Positions 13,322 to 24,726 of a DNA stretch of 64,000 bases are shown piece after piece. The DNA comes from Paraspadella gotoi (taxonomy: Eukaryota; Chaetognatha). Each line of letters begins with the position of its first letter. The stretch's first letter is position 1. The stretch spans positions 15,439,103 through 15,503,102 of the forward strand of contig CM119268.1 in assembly GCA_051294375.1 (NCBI GenBank), given 5' to 3'. The notes below the pieces were generated by a model. That model was not told the origin of the DNA and did not search any database. It saw nothing but the letters and a program-made list of their open reading frames with translations. A program made the position numbers and the translations under genes.

Positions 13322-13322
13322 C
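13209..13322. repeat. Interrupted (CT)n array
   Basis: CT dinucleotides broken by single A, G or C changes, with another short CT tract near 13420-13443. The surrounding 12760-13700 stretch shows no supported gene. Confidence 0.85.
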
Positions 13323-13706
13323 TGTCCGCTCTTAATAATTTTCTCGGCTTAGACTTTGTAGTATCTGCTTATGATTTAAATTTGTTTTGCCTAAATTGAA
13401 AATAAAAAGATAAGTTCCTCTCTATCTCTCTCTCTCTTTCTCTCGTCTCCATCTTGTTTCCTTATTTGCGCATGCGTGTCCCTCGGACGACTCGTCTCGA
13501 GTCAAAGGCCCGACGTGGAAAGTCAAAGGCCAGAAAGGAAAGAGAAGAAATAAAAAGAAAGGAATAAAAGAGAGAGTGGCAATAGAAGATAGAAAATAGA
13601 AAAGAGAAAAGGGCGATGGAGCAAAGGGACATACGGGGGGGAGGACACGTTTTTAAAAAAGAAAAAACCTCTCGACTATTGGATGAGGAGGGGAGACGGA
13701 GGATGA

Positions 13707-13708
<2 letters not shown>

Positions 13709-13757
<49 letters not shown>
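13709..13757. repeat. (CT)24 microsatellite
   Basis: Perfect CT run. The long minus ORF through it owes its length partly to the GA reading (Arg-Glu) and is not accepted as a gene. 13758-14690 holds no other supported feature. Confidence 0.9.
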
Positions 13758-13762
<5 letters not shown>

Positions 13763-14694
13763 GGAAAAAAAATTCTCATCCAATCCCATCGAGTCGTTTC
13801 GCCCTTTCCCCGCGACTGAATCCCCCTGACCGGGTCGAAGGGTCGAATCGAGGTCAAAGGTCAAAGTCTTTTTAAAGCAGCGAAATGCAAATTGGCAAAT
13901 TCGTAAATTCCGAGCGAGAGATCGTAACTTTTTCAGTGTGTGTGTGAGTTCTATAAAAAAAGAAGGAGAGAGATACCGAGTTGTCGTTTTTTCGGATGAT
14001 TTGGATTTTTGTCTTTTCTTTGTTTCTCTCATTGAATCATTCGAATCGGGAACACAATGACCAAAAATGAAAACATAAGTTTGGGCCTCTCTTCGGACGT
14101 GATGGTCGAGAGTTAGGGTCATTCTTTCGAGTTCACTTTGGAAATCAGAAAAAAATTTCATCTCCTAGTTGTAGTGCGAACAATAAGGAAATTATCACGG
14201 GAAAAAAAATTTCGTTTCTTTTTCTCAATATTTATATTCTCAATTGTTTTGATATCATAATAGATCAGAATTTCCTCAAATAGACAGTTTAGTATTTACC
14301 TCTGGATAAAAAAAAAATTTATGTTGTTAGGCACTGTGACACACGAGTTTTTCAAAACTGATATTAGCTGGCTTTTATTAGTACAGTAACTGGGAGAAAT
14401 AAGTTCAAACTCTTACACAATATACAAAGTTAGGCGGGAAAATTGAATATATACAAGTTATAAACTCGAACGCCCTTCTTTTGAATATTGCAAAAAATGA
14501 TAATTTTCTATGATTCACAAATCATTTTTTTCTTTGCTTATTATGGTTCTTAGAACGATCCTAATACCTCTTTCTCTCAGAATCTTTTCCGATCAAAAAA
14601 AAAAAAAAGAAAAATCTTTGCGTACGCCTTTGCTTTCCGTTTACGCTAATTTGTTATTTCTCCGAGATTTTTTTCCGCTTTTTAATTTTCGATT

Positions 14695-17514
14695 ATGACG
14701 AGATGGGCTCCGGGAAGAAAACGTTACTTAATTATAATTACATTATTGGCGAGGATTTTCCAATTCATGTCGGCGGCTCAGAACAACGGGAGTCAATCAA
14801 GCATAGGGGATTTCGCGAATTATGTCTTTTTGGAGGCGTCTCACGATCAGCTTTATTGTAAAATTCCAAAGTGCTTGGATGGAAGGCGCATTGAACGGAC
14901 TCGTCGCTTCATCATTCGAGATTTTCATTATTCAAGTGTGAAGCGTATGCTTTTACTTATGTCCTCCATTGAGCGGTAATAAAGTATTCTGCATAAAAAT
15001 AAAATAAGCTAATTGTTAGGCTTTTTGTAGTAAAATTGCTGGTACCTGAGCTTCATAATATTTTTAATTTTTCCCATAGCAACCCAGGACCTGTCTGCTA
15101 CGGAAAGGACGCTTGTCAGAGGTAAGAATTATTTTCAAAAAACTAATTGCATAAAAATTTTAATGAATCTAAAAATCATTTAATTTTTTTAATAACGGTT
15201 TAATATATTCTTTTATTTGTTGAGTTAAATTGTCAATTAGTGTATGATTTAGAATAGTTTATGGTGGACTAAAATCCACTAGCCGTTCATCAGCGGTCAT
15301 TGGTGCCGGTGGCAAGTCATCCGCCTCCCAACCCAAAGGTCTGGTGTTCTAGCCTCTTTAATGACTTCTTGAAAGCTCATTTTTCCTTTAACGCATTCCA
15401 GAAGGGACGCCTCTTCCTCTGGGTAATACGTCTCGGACAAAACTAAAATTTTTTTTTTTAAATATCAACTTGAAGAGACAGTAATTATTGTTGTGTTAGT
15501 GACAGAACCGTTCAATATAAGCAGTCACTGAGCTACGGATCAGGCTGTAACACCATGTTACAGGCGGGTTAAGCGCCCCGTCCCTCTTAACTGCCAGGCG
15601 ACCACGGGGCTAGAACACCAGACTTTGGGTTGGGAGGCGGATGACTTGCCACCGGCACCAATGACCGCTGATGAACGGCTAGTGGATTTTAGTCCACCAT
15701 AAACTATTCTAAATCATACACTAATTGACAATTTAACTCAACAAATAAAAGAATATATTAAACCGTTATTAAAAAATTAAATGATTTTTAGATTCATTAA
15801 AATTTTTATGCAATTAGTTTTTTGAAATAATTCTTACCTCTGACAAGCGTCCTTTCCGTAGCAGACAGGTCCTGGGTTGCTATGGGAAAAATTAAAAATA
15901 TTATGAAGCTCAGGTACCAGCAATTTTACTACAAAAAGCCTAACAATTAGCTTATTTTATTTTTATGCAGAATACTTTATTACCGCTCAATGGAGGACAT
16001 AAGTAAAAGCATACGCTTCACACTTGAATAATGAAAATCTCGAATCATGAAGCGACGAGTCCGTTCAATGCGCCTTCCATCCAAGCACTTTGGAATTTTA
16101 CAATAAAGCTGNNNNNNNNNNNNNNNNNNNNNNNNNTGTTTCACATCTATTTTTTACCCGATTTTCCAGGCGCGTTGACATTATTTTGGTAGTCAGATTG
16201 CAACGAAAATCTCCATTGAAAGTCTTCCTCCGATTTGCTAGAACCGACTGTGTAGACTTCCATAGGTATACGTCTTCGGACAAAACTAAAATTTTTTTTT
16301 TTAAATATCAACTTGAAGAGACAGTAATTATTGTTGTGTTAGTGACAGAACCGTTCAATATAAGCAGTCACTGGCTACGGATCAGGCTGTAACACCATGT
16401 TACAGGCGGGTAAGCGCCCCGTCCCTCTTAACTGCCAGGCACCACGGCGACATAAGTGCAATTATGAACGGGCTGCAGCCCTCAGAACTCGGAAAAATCG
16501 ACTGCTCAAAGCTCTCGCAGGTTTTTAATTTTGATAATGATTTTTAGTCGGATCTTTTTATCAGCAGATTCCAACTCTATAAAGTATAATCCACTTTGTC
16601 GGTCCGTCGGTCCACCCCTATTATTTTGTTAGAACTTCGAATTTTCTAAATGTTTGTCCTTCCCCCCTCAGTTTTAAACGCCAAAACTCGTGATTGGATG
16701 GTAATGATGATGATGATGATAATAATAATTCTTGAAGCTGCAAATTCTTGAAGCTGTGATAGTTTATAATATAGTTTAATATTTAATTTATTTTAGATTA
16801 ATTAATTAGCAATTAATTGTCGTGGGCTAATCTGACCATTTTTGCTCTTATTATTCTTTTATTATTTTTAACTTATTCAGTTGAACTTTGATAAGGACAA
16901 ACTAAGTTTATCCACTTAAATATTTTTTTTAAGACTCGAAACAAAATCATGGAGCAGAGAAGGCAAGTGAAAATGATCTCTGTGAGGAAGAACCGCAAAA
17001 GAAAAAGACACTTGTTGATTCAAAGAAAGATCAATCTAAAAAAGTAGGACGCCCAAGAAAAATTCCAACAAAAAGAGGGCGTTACATCCGTAAATCAAAG
17101 GGTAAATAACATTTTATTTTTTATTTAATCTGATCCGTTGTGACAACAAAATATATATCAGTATTTGGCATATATATACACGAAGAAAATCATCAGGTTC
17201 TCCGCAACTCGGTGGTAGATTTTATCCTGAAAACTCATCTGCCAAGTGAATCAAAGGAAAGAGACGATAACTTTTTTCAACGAATGAGAAATATGCGCTG
17301 TCAAACCACATGGATGGAAACTCTAGAGGTAGAAGGTTTTGCTTACTTTTTGAACACTCATATTTACACTTGCGTTTCCCTGGAATTGAATCAGTGTACG
17401 CAGTATTTTTGGCAACGAATGCCACACCTTTCGTCACCCAAAAAAGTGGAAAATCACTGTGAAATTTATATGTTCAATTCATTTAACCATTTTCAACTCG
17501 TTATAAAACATTAA
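14695..17514 (+). CDS. OTU-like, AT-hook protein with a 2A-like NPGP motif, 5 exons
   Basis: Exons: 14695-14975, 15080-15121, about 16450-16520, 16934-17101 and 17162-17514. Together they give 305 codons with every phase closing and TAA at 17512. Donors are GTAATA, GTAAGA, GTTTTT and GTAAAT. Residues about 11-27 are hydrophobic (signal or anchor). Residues about 84-98 read KRMLLLMSSIERNPGP, a 2A-like ribosome-skipping motif (consensus DxExNPGP, here Ser for Asp), split by intron 1. A Cys/His/basic segment follows (CYGKDACQRHKCNYERAAAL), then an AT-hook (KKVGRPRKIPTKRGR, about 167-181). The C-terminus resembles OTU cysteine proteases: HQVLRNSVVDFI, TTWMETLEVEGFAYFLNTHIY, WQRMP, then IYMFNS and NHFQLV with a conserved His near 297. 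The expected catalytic DGxC segment is not seen, so the OTU fold may be inactive or an exon may be missing. AATAAA overlaps the stop. The 5' edge of exon 3 lacks a normal acceptor because repeat sequence abuts it. OTU and 2A-like modules together recall mobile-element genes; that is inference. Confidence 0.65.
15286..15360 (+). repeat. tRNA-like / SINE-like sequence, truncated copy
   Basis: ggtgccggtggcaagtcatc, then cgcctcccaacccaaaggtc and tggtgttctagcc, resembles the middle of a tRNA gene: box A-like TGGCAAGTCATCCG and box B-like GGTGTTCTAGCC about 30 bp apart. No full cloverleaf with an acceptor stem and CCA-ready end is seen, so a tRNA-derived SINE fragment is likelier than a functional tRNA. 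Confidence 0.4.
15440..15690 (-). repeat. SINE-like element, longest copy
   Basis: Read on the minus strand, the same tRNA-like head (15690-15602) continues into a body with cgtggtcgcctggcagttaa and gtaacatggtgttac, and reaches an A/T-rich stretch near 15450. Part of this body recurs in direct orientation at 16269-16446. Confidence 0.42.
16161..16263 (+). other. Possible cryptic exon inside the disrupted intron
   Basis: The stretch is bounded by a ttttccag acceptor and a GTATAC donor and is open in one frame (RVDIILVVRLQRKSPLKVF). The minus strand is open too (VYLWKSTQSVLANRRKTF). It lies right after a gap and cannot be tied to a gene. Confidence 0.15.
16269..16446. repeat. Direct repeat of 15428-15606
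   Basis: Both copies run from cggacaaaactaaaa to taactgccaggc with one or two indels. The copy at 16269 breaks off three bases before the third OTU-gene exon, which suggests insertion or misassembly inside intron 2. Confidence 0.85.
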
Positions 17515-17581
17515 ATAAAAATCGAATTTCGTCATTGTAATGAGTGAATTTACTTTTATTTGGGAAGAGAAAGAAGATAAG

Positions 17582-17583
<2 letters not shown>

Positions 17584-17665
<82 letters not shown>
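17584..17665. repeat. (CT)n microsatellite downstream of the OTU gene
   Basis: Perfect CT run about 65 bp after the gene's polyadenylation signal. Confidence 0.95.
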
Positions 17666-17666
<1 letters not shown>

Positions 17667-17951
17667 AAATGTAAACGATAGTTACTTTTCAAATTAAATT
17701 TTTCATAATGAACTAACGTCCGATTTTTAAATACGCACTTAAATCTATTACTTTCACTATGTAATCATGTCAAATTTAAATAATATTAAGTTGAATAGAT
17801 TGAATTTGATGCAAGGAGCGCCGCTATCGTTTAAGTCTTCACTTTGCACTTGACATCACAGTCTTTCACATCCGGGAATGGAGATTGTCGGTGAAAGAAG
17901 AGACAAATGGACGCTTTGGCTCTTTATCTCTCCATCGGATGGGACCGGGGG

Positions 17952-17954
17952 CGA

Positions 17955-18010
<56 letters not shown>
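17952..18010. repeat. (GA)n microsatellite
   Basis: Follows gcgagagagtgag, a donor-like GTGAGA context. The stretch 17666-19750 otherwise shows no supported gene; it is pyrimidine-rich at 18300-18540 and purine-rich at 19130-19400. Confidence 0.9.
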
Positions 18011-18011
<1 letters not shown>

Positions 18012-18890
18012 GAAGAGACAGAGAGAAAGAAACGACAGAGAGAATAGATAGATGGGTGACACACTTTGGTGTATTTTTCGCGGTTAAAAGAATTTTCTTA
18101 ATTTATTTTGTGAAACTCTTTAATTTTAAGTTTAATCAAGATATTCTTCACTGTTCCTCTTTCTTACAGCTGTGACTTTTCTCATGATTGATGTGATATG
18201 TCGAGACTCAGCTGACGAAAGGCATTAAAGACTTTTTACTTTTTACATTTTACCATCAGAATCAGCAAAGTTTCTTCCACTATATCCCTGTTCACCATTC
18301 CAACATTTTCTTCTACGTCATTTCCTTTTCTACCTTCCCTGTCTCTCTACTCACCATTTTTCTGATGAACTCGGGCTTTGCCCACCTTCGTCTCCCTCAT
18401 CCTCTTCGTCTCCCTCATCTCATGGTCACCTTAATCACACCCCACTCTCCCTCCCTTTCACCCCACGACTCATCACCTCCCTCGACGTCCCCCCCCCCTA
18501 ACGTCCATTTTCGCCCAGAGTTCATTTCACTTTTCGATTTCCCTTGAAAGCCTCTAAAAGTCGGCACAGTGGATTTAGCGCCGTTTAAAAAAAAGAAGGT
18601 GGTAAACTGAGATTATCATGACTGCTGCTACCAAAATTTATACTACAGATATAATGTGTATATTCCGATTGTATGTATAATTGTATTTAGAGCTAAAAGT
18701 TTCAGCTCTAAGTCTAAAGTAGTAAGAAATGTTCAAAAAAAGATTCAAAACTGGACCAACTGGGCTCACAGTGATCTTGGAGGGAAAAAAAGTCATCTTC
18801 TCGATTCACTAAAGAGATTCAAACTACGTAACTAAAACAACCTCTCTGTTTTGTTACTTTGCCACGACATTTTACTTTGGTTCCTTGAAT

Positions 18891-19010
18891 TCTCTCTCTC
18901 TCTCTCTCTCTCTCAGTCCTCGTCCCTCCCCTCTATCTCTCTCGTCTCTCTCTCTCTCTTCTCCTCTCTCCTCCCTCTCTCCCTCTCTCTCTCTCTTCTC
19001 ACTCTCTCCT
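18891..19010. repeat. Degenerate CT-rich tract
   Basis: CT repeats with many interruptions, then unique sequence rich in G runs near 19110-19180. Confidence 0.8.
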
Positions 19011-19828
19011 CGGGCCGCTGATCGGGGGGACCTTGTTCTTTCCTGATTGGACTTGGGAGCCTGTGACCCGAAATCATCACATTTGTCCAGTCAGCAGTCC
19101 ATCGGGGCGATCCCCTTGGGAGGAAGGGGTGGCGGGGGAAAGAAGAAGAAGGGGTGGGTAAAGAAAGGGGGGGGAATTGGGTTCGGATAATGTTTGGTCA
19201 GGTCAGAAACGAGACGCATCCGCTGAGGAACGGAAGGAGAAAAATGAGAAAAAAAAAAGAAAGGAAGAAAGGAAAGGATTAAGGAGGAAAAGTCCGGGAT
19301 CTTAAGAGTTAAGAGATGAAAGACCAGAAATGGAGATTTTTATTCCTTTCGTTTTTCCGAAGGAGAAAATAAAACGAAAAGAGAAGAGGGAAAACTAAAA
19401 GTTTTTCTTCTTTTTACTTTAAAGTAAATCGAAATTATTGTGTTGTATAGCTAATAATAGTTTACGAATTACCAAACTTAAGCCATAGACTCAAACCGGC
19501 GAAAGCTGACTGTTCCCCTTTTGATTTAATGACACGTTCAGTTACTTTGAATTCCTTTAATTTAACTTCGAAAGAAAAGCATGTTCTTGTCTTCTTGAGA
19601 AATCAACTTCAATTAATTCATTTATACCAAGCGCGAATGAGAGTGAAAGCCCCTCCCACGAAGGACGCCACCACTCCGAACTCAGTCAAAATCTAAATTA
19701 ACAAAATATAATTAATATATAAATAAGTCTATCTGTGAAACAAATTAATTGAATCATTCCAAATATTCGAATCTATCAGTATCAAACGAAACAAATGAAC
19801 CAAATCTATTATCGTTTGATTGCAGAAT

Positions 19829-20075
19829 GTTAAAAATTTTGACGACGACGACGACGACGACAACTACGACGACGACGACAACTACGACGACTACAACGAC
19901 GACTATTCGAAAAAATCCCGTCCTCACCCCAATGAGAATGTTGGATTGTCGATGGAGTTTGATTTGGTTGTGATGGACGGAGGAGATCTCGACGAAGATG
20001 CACATCGCGCTGAGTTGCAGGAGGCAAGACGACATGAAGAACGACTGCGAGAGAAGAAGATGGATCACATTCTCT
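19829..20075 (+). CDS. Alternative plus-strand Asp-rich, coiled-coil-like ORF
   Basis: An acceptor-like gatTGCAG precedes a frame with Asp runs, then MEFDLVVMDGGDLDEDAHRA and a charged helix (ELQEARRHEERLREKK) reaching the gap. It lies antisense to the membrane-protein candidate; probably only one of the two is real. Confidence 0.3.
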
Positions 20076-20625
20076 NNNNNNNNNNNNNNNNNNNNNNNNN
20101 NNNNNNNNNNNNNNNNNNNNNNNNNNNNNNNNNNNNNNNNNNNNNNNNNNNNNNNNNNNNNNNNNNNNNNNNNNNNNNNNNNNNNNNNNNNNNNNNNNNN
20201 NNNNNNNNNNNNNNNNNNNNNNNNNNNNNNNNNNNNNNNNNNNNNNNNNNNNNNNNNNNNNNNNNNACGAGCCGCTTTCTCATGACGATGACGACGACGA
20301 CGGACGCCAAGCGAAAAGCCATCGTCAAGATCATCGCTACGCAGAAAAATCTGACGGGAATATCAGTTTTTAACAATTACTCGCGGCGAAACTAAAAAAT
20401 AATTTTTCGTTCGATATAACTAAAGAGCCTCATTATGACCTCTTTATTCGGTTCATATCCTTACTTTTCGCCGTCGGTGATGACCCGACTTCCGCCGAGG
20501 GCAGAGAATAACGAATTCGCGTCGACGAAGGCGGCGAGGGCGACTATGACCACCGTCTTCCGAAGTGGGCGTGGCGGTGGGCGCAGAGAGGGAGAGGGTG
20601 TGGAGTATGAGGTTAGAAAAAGGCA
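19928..20625 (-). CDS. Candidate three-exon multi-pass membrane protein (partial, gap-broken)
   Basis: Exon a (up to 20625, ending 20465) ends FSALGGSRVITDGE at donor AA/GTAAGG. Exon b starts at 20350 after acceptor cccgtcag, and phase 2 closes as AAA. It reads FFCVAMILTMAFRLASVVVV and then runs into the gap at 20266; copy B supplies the missing end (LVAGDN, LVVF) and a GTGAGAGA donor, if one extra base in a TTTT run is an error. Exon c starts at 20044 after ttctctcgcag in phase 0: SFFMSSCLLQLSAMCIFVEI, to a GTGAGG donor at 19927. That gives three hydrophobic helices with short loops. The opposite strand is also open (poly-Asp), so strand is not certain. The start and end are not defined, and I do not recognise the family. 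Confidence 0.42.
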
Positions 20626-22456
20626 ACNNNNNNNNNNNNNNNNNNNNNNNNNNNNNNNNNNNNNNNNNNNNNNNNNNNNNNNNNNNNNNNNNNNNNNNNN
20701 NNNNNNNNNNNNNNNNNNNNNNNNNNNNNNNNNNNNNNNNNNNNNNNNNNNNNNNNNNNNNNNNNNNNNNNNNNNNNNNNNNNNNNNNNNNNNNNNNNNN
20801 NNNNNNNNNNNNNNNNNNNNNNNNNNNNNNNNNNNNNNACCCCTTCAGTTCGTCTCATTTTCCCGCCACTCACGGAAATAACGAAGGAAAAGGCGAGCGA
20901 GGATTTGTTGGACGACATCTCTTCTGAGACTCCTGTCTGTGGACCACGAAAAAAAACTTCTCTCTTTAGTCTTTACTCAAGAAAAATAAACAATGTTTCT
21001 TCGACGGGAAAAAATGAGATGGGTGCGCTGATTTTCTTTCGGTTTAAAATTGTTTGAGATGTTGAGACCAAAGATTTAGATATCGAATTTATTCCCGAAG
21101 ATTGGAATTGATTGAAATAAGAAAGCAAAACTGGAATGGAGAAATCTTACGATGCTCTTTTTTTTTTAACGTGCGCTGTGACGGTTGAGTAATGAGTATT
21201 CTTCTGATTATTATTGGTGGATCTGAAGCGATTGTCGCCGTGAATAGTTTTGTCGTTGATTCTTGCGATAAAGCGCACAGCGTCGGAGCCTAAGCTTGGA
21301 AAAAGTCAAAAGCTTTTTAATTTTCTCCACGACCTCCGCTCATTTCTCTCTTTTCTCTTTCCCTCTTTCTTTCCATTTCTCCTCTGTCTTTCTAAGTTTC
21401 TCCCTCTCTTCTTTCTCCCTTCGTCTCCAACTCTAATTAGTTCAAAACCCATCTCGTGATCTACGAAAAAATCGGCGCCTTTGATAAAAACAAAAGGACA
21501 GAATAAATCTCAGAGAAAAGGGTAAGCGAAACACCATATAGTTTTCCCTGTTTAACTTCTGATACTATTTGATTTATTGATTCAGACTAAAACACTGATG
21601 AAGAGCAGAAATACTGTTCGAAATATGTCTGTTTTCACTAAAAATAAAATTCGTTGCGAAAACTCAATAATTTCTCTACTAAGATTATATTATAAATTAT
21701 ATATGCTCTGGACTAAGTACTTAAAATTTAAGTAAACTTACGTCAACTTACTTAGATTATGCTCACGGTTCAAGATATGCATTTGATCAACGACCAATTT
21801 AATGAACCATGGTAGCTTATCAGAAGGCGTCGCACAAGTTCTTCCTCTGCCACTGCACTCCTCTGTTTTACTAATTTTTTTTTCGGGACGCTAATCAAGA
21901 ACGCGCCCTCGATTTGGCAGCTTAGAAAGAAAAAAGAAACGTCTCGCTCTCTCTCTTTTTTTTTGGGAGCCTGAAAAGAAACTGAGAATCACCTTTTAAT
22001 TCCTTAAAATAAAAGGGAAGGAACTCGTCCTTCCCTTTTTCCTAACGAAGAGCGATTTTCATTTCGGATCCCTTGAGTTTTGGCTTTAAATTAGGGAGGC
22101 AAAGGGGGATGGGGTTGGCCGAATGGGTGGTAGGGGAGGTGGACACAAGGGTGGAAGAGTAAAAGGCATAGGAGATATAAGTAGGCACGGAAATAATGGA
22201 CGAATTTGGAAATAAGGACGCACATTAAAAGACATAAGACATGAGCTCTTTTTTTTTTGTCCTTCGCTTAATACTCCCAAGTCTATAGGAATTTTTAACA
22301 TATTGACAATTTACTTTAGTCGTTAAGTTTTCGACTCCCTCTCACACTTGACGCACTTGACACACCCTAACTTCCGCGCTCCCATGTTCTCTCTAAGATC
22401 CGCCTCCTAATCACTGGCTCACTTTGACTTTTGTTTGACTTCCAAAAAGGCGAGAA

Positions 22457-22648
22457 ATGACGGCGCCGACGCCGCCGCACAATGCCGTCCGACGCCGGCC
22501 GACGGTGTTAAACGCCGCCCGACATCGTCTGACGACGACCGACGCCGTCCGACGCCGGCCGACGTTGCCAGGCGCTGCTCGACGCCGCTCGACGCCGCTC
22601 GTGGGCGCCAATAGAAAATTGCGCGATACTCGCGTCGCTGAGGCGTGA
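22457..22648 (+). repeat. GC-rich degenerate repeat of cgacgccgtccgacg units, with an ORF
   Basis: The units recur every 12-36 bp and give an Arg/Pro/Thr-rich 63-aa plus ORF starting MTAPTPPHNAVRRRPT; minus frames are also open (VGRRRTA repeats). The second copy at 29624-29768 has shifted frames. It may be coding, but strand cannot be decided. Confidence 0.35.
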
Positions 22649-23778
22649 GGAAGACGTCGTCGCTTCCGGTGGCCAAAGATCGGAGTTGCCAAGAGAGGAG
22701 GAGAGNNNNNNNNNNNNNNNNNNNNNNNNNNNNNNNNNNNNNNNNNNNNNNNNNNNNNNNNNNNNNNNNNNNNNNNNNNNNNNNNNNNNNNNNNNNNNNN
22801 NNNNNNNNNNNNNNNNNNNNNNNNNNNNNNNNNNNNNNNNNNNNNNNNNNNNNNNNNNNNNNNNNNNNNNNNNNNNNNNNNNNNNNNNNNNNNNNNNNNN
22901 NNNNNNNNNNNNNNNNNNNNNNNNNNNNNNNNNNNNNNNNNNNNNNNNNNNNNNNNNNNNNNNNNNNNNNNNNNNNNNNNNNNNNNNNNNNNNNNNNNNN
23001 NNNNNNNNNNNNNNNNNNNNNNNNNNNNNNNNNNNNNNNNNNNNNNNNNNNNNNNNNNNNNNNNNNNNNNNNNNNNNNNNNNNNNNNNNNNNNNNNNNNN
23101 NNNNNNNNNNNNNNNNNNNNNNNNNNNNNNNNNNNNNNNNNNNNNNNNNNNNNNNNNNNNNNNNNNNNNNNNNNNNNNNNNNNAAAAGAATAAAAAGAAG
23201 ACAAAGCGGAGGGACAGAGACATAGGAAGCGATGATATAGAAGATGAAAATTATCAGGAGAGGCGTTTCGATATTGGGAAGTATATAAATGCGATGAGGA
23301 ATGTAATAGGAAAGGAAGAGGGAATAGGGTTAGCGAATAGGAATAGGAAACAGGGAGGAAGAGTGAGAAGTGAAAAATAAAAAGGAAGAGAAAAATCTTT
23401 GAGAGACGCGTGATGCCAATAAAGAGGGAAAAAAAGTTGGAGTCTAAAAAAAGAGTTCGGACATTCGGAAGATCTTTTCGCTTCTTGGATCAAACAAGGG
23501 GAAACGAAAGAAACAAAAGAAGAAACAAAATGTAGAACTGACCAGTGACCACTTGGTTTGCGACGACATATAATCGCAAATGTTACGTTTATTTCAATGG
23601 GAACTATCTTAACTTACGTTCCATTTTTTTCCATATGCAATATTCAACCAATTTTTACCCCTTATACCTTTTTATTCTCCCTACCACAAGCTTGGCCCAT
23701 TCCCCTAAGTCATCTCCACCAAGCCCCTATCCTCTCTCGCCTTCTTCCCCTTTTCCTTTCTCCACCACCAACAATATA

Positions 23779-23880
23779 ATGGGAATGGTCAGTCAAGCTG
23801 AGAAAATAAAAAGTCTACGTGATGAGTTGGACGCTGGTCAGTCGCCATGGGAACCACCGCCGCCGCCCGGGGCCGCCTGA
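23779..23880 (+). CDS. Small ORF (33 aa) or terminal exon
   Basis: MGMVSQAEKIKSLRDELDAG followed by QSPWEPPPPPGAA and TGA: a charged helical segment and a proline tail. The frame is open well upstream, and a pyrimidine-rich tract with gaatggtcag could be an acceptor, so this may be the last exon of a longer gene. The copy near 31050 carries indels. Confidence 0.4.
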   Translation: MGMVSQAEKIKSLRDELDAGQSPWEPPPPPGAA

Positions 23881-23908
23881 GCCGAAATGGGATAAAGGAA
23901 ACTCCCCC

Positions 23909-23909
<1 letters not shown>

Positions 23910-23949
<40 letters not shown>
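23910..23949. repeat. (CT)n microsatellite
   Basis: Perfect CT run just after the small ORF; also present near 31180 in copy B. Confidence 0.9.
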
Positions 23950-23951
<2 letters not shown>

Positions 23952-24726
23952 TACTCTTCCGTCTCCCTTTTATCCTATTCCCCTTTCTCATTTCTGTCCA
24001 TTGCTTCTCGCTCTCTGCCTTTCTATCTCTTTTGTCTTTTCTCTTTATAAGTTCGTCAACATTTGGTTTAAAAACTTAAGAATTTGAATAAAAAAAACAA
24101 CTAAAGAGACAGAAACAGTTGAAGCTTGCAAAAAATATAATAAGAGAGTGAGAGCGAGAGCGAGACAGTGAGAGAAGAGAGATAGATCGAGCATCTCTCT
24201 TCTAAACAACGAGCGTCCAACTTCCACGGAAACTAAATCCTAGAAAATGAAGTCGGACAAATCGAGGATTTTCATTTCACTTGAGACGCTAGAGAGAGAN
24301 NNNNNNNNNNNNNNNNNNNNNNNNNNNNNNNNNNNNNNNNNNNNNNNNNNNNNNNNNNNNNNNNNNNNNNNNNNNNNNNNNNNNNNNNNNNNNNNNNNNN
24401 NNNNNNNNNNNNNNNNNNNNNNNNNNNNNNNNNNNNNNNNNNNNNNNNNNNNNNNNNNNNNNNNTTCTTTTTCCTCTTTTGCCTTTTTTTTTGTGGGTGA
24501 GTGTCAGATTGTGTGTGGAGAGTCGGCTAATAAAGAAAGGTATTAGTCTCGGACTCGGATTGGACGGGCGGCGGCGAAGACAGGGGAGGAGGGGGGGAGG
24601 TGGAGGAGGCAATATCATGAAAAAGAAGAGGCAACTGAGGACGAAGGGTGGGAGGATGAGAAAACAAACCCAATTTGCGTTTGACCATAAAAGGAAATGA
24701 CAAGCGGGGCCGACCATTTCCGAAGG

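Larger units (their letters stand above)
14848..16111. repeat. Long inverted repeat (palindrome), arms about 505 bp, spacer about 253 bp
   Basis: 14848-15354 is repeated in reverse complement at 15608-16111 with only a few mismatches. The arms copy the end of exon 1, intron 1, exon 2 and the start of intron 2 of the OTU gene. The right arm stops exactly at an N gap (16112-16136). This is either a true inverted duplication or a hairpin (missed-adapter) read built into the assembly. Confidence 0.9.

Noticed and set aside
15286-15360. Functional tRNA gene
   Set aside because: Only box-like motifs fit; acceptor and D stems do not pair, and copies are attached to a SINE-like body.
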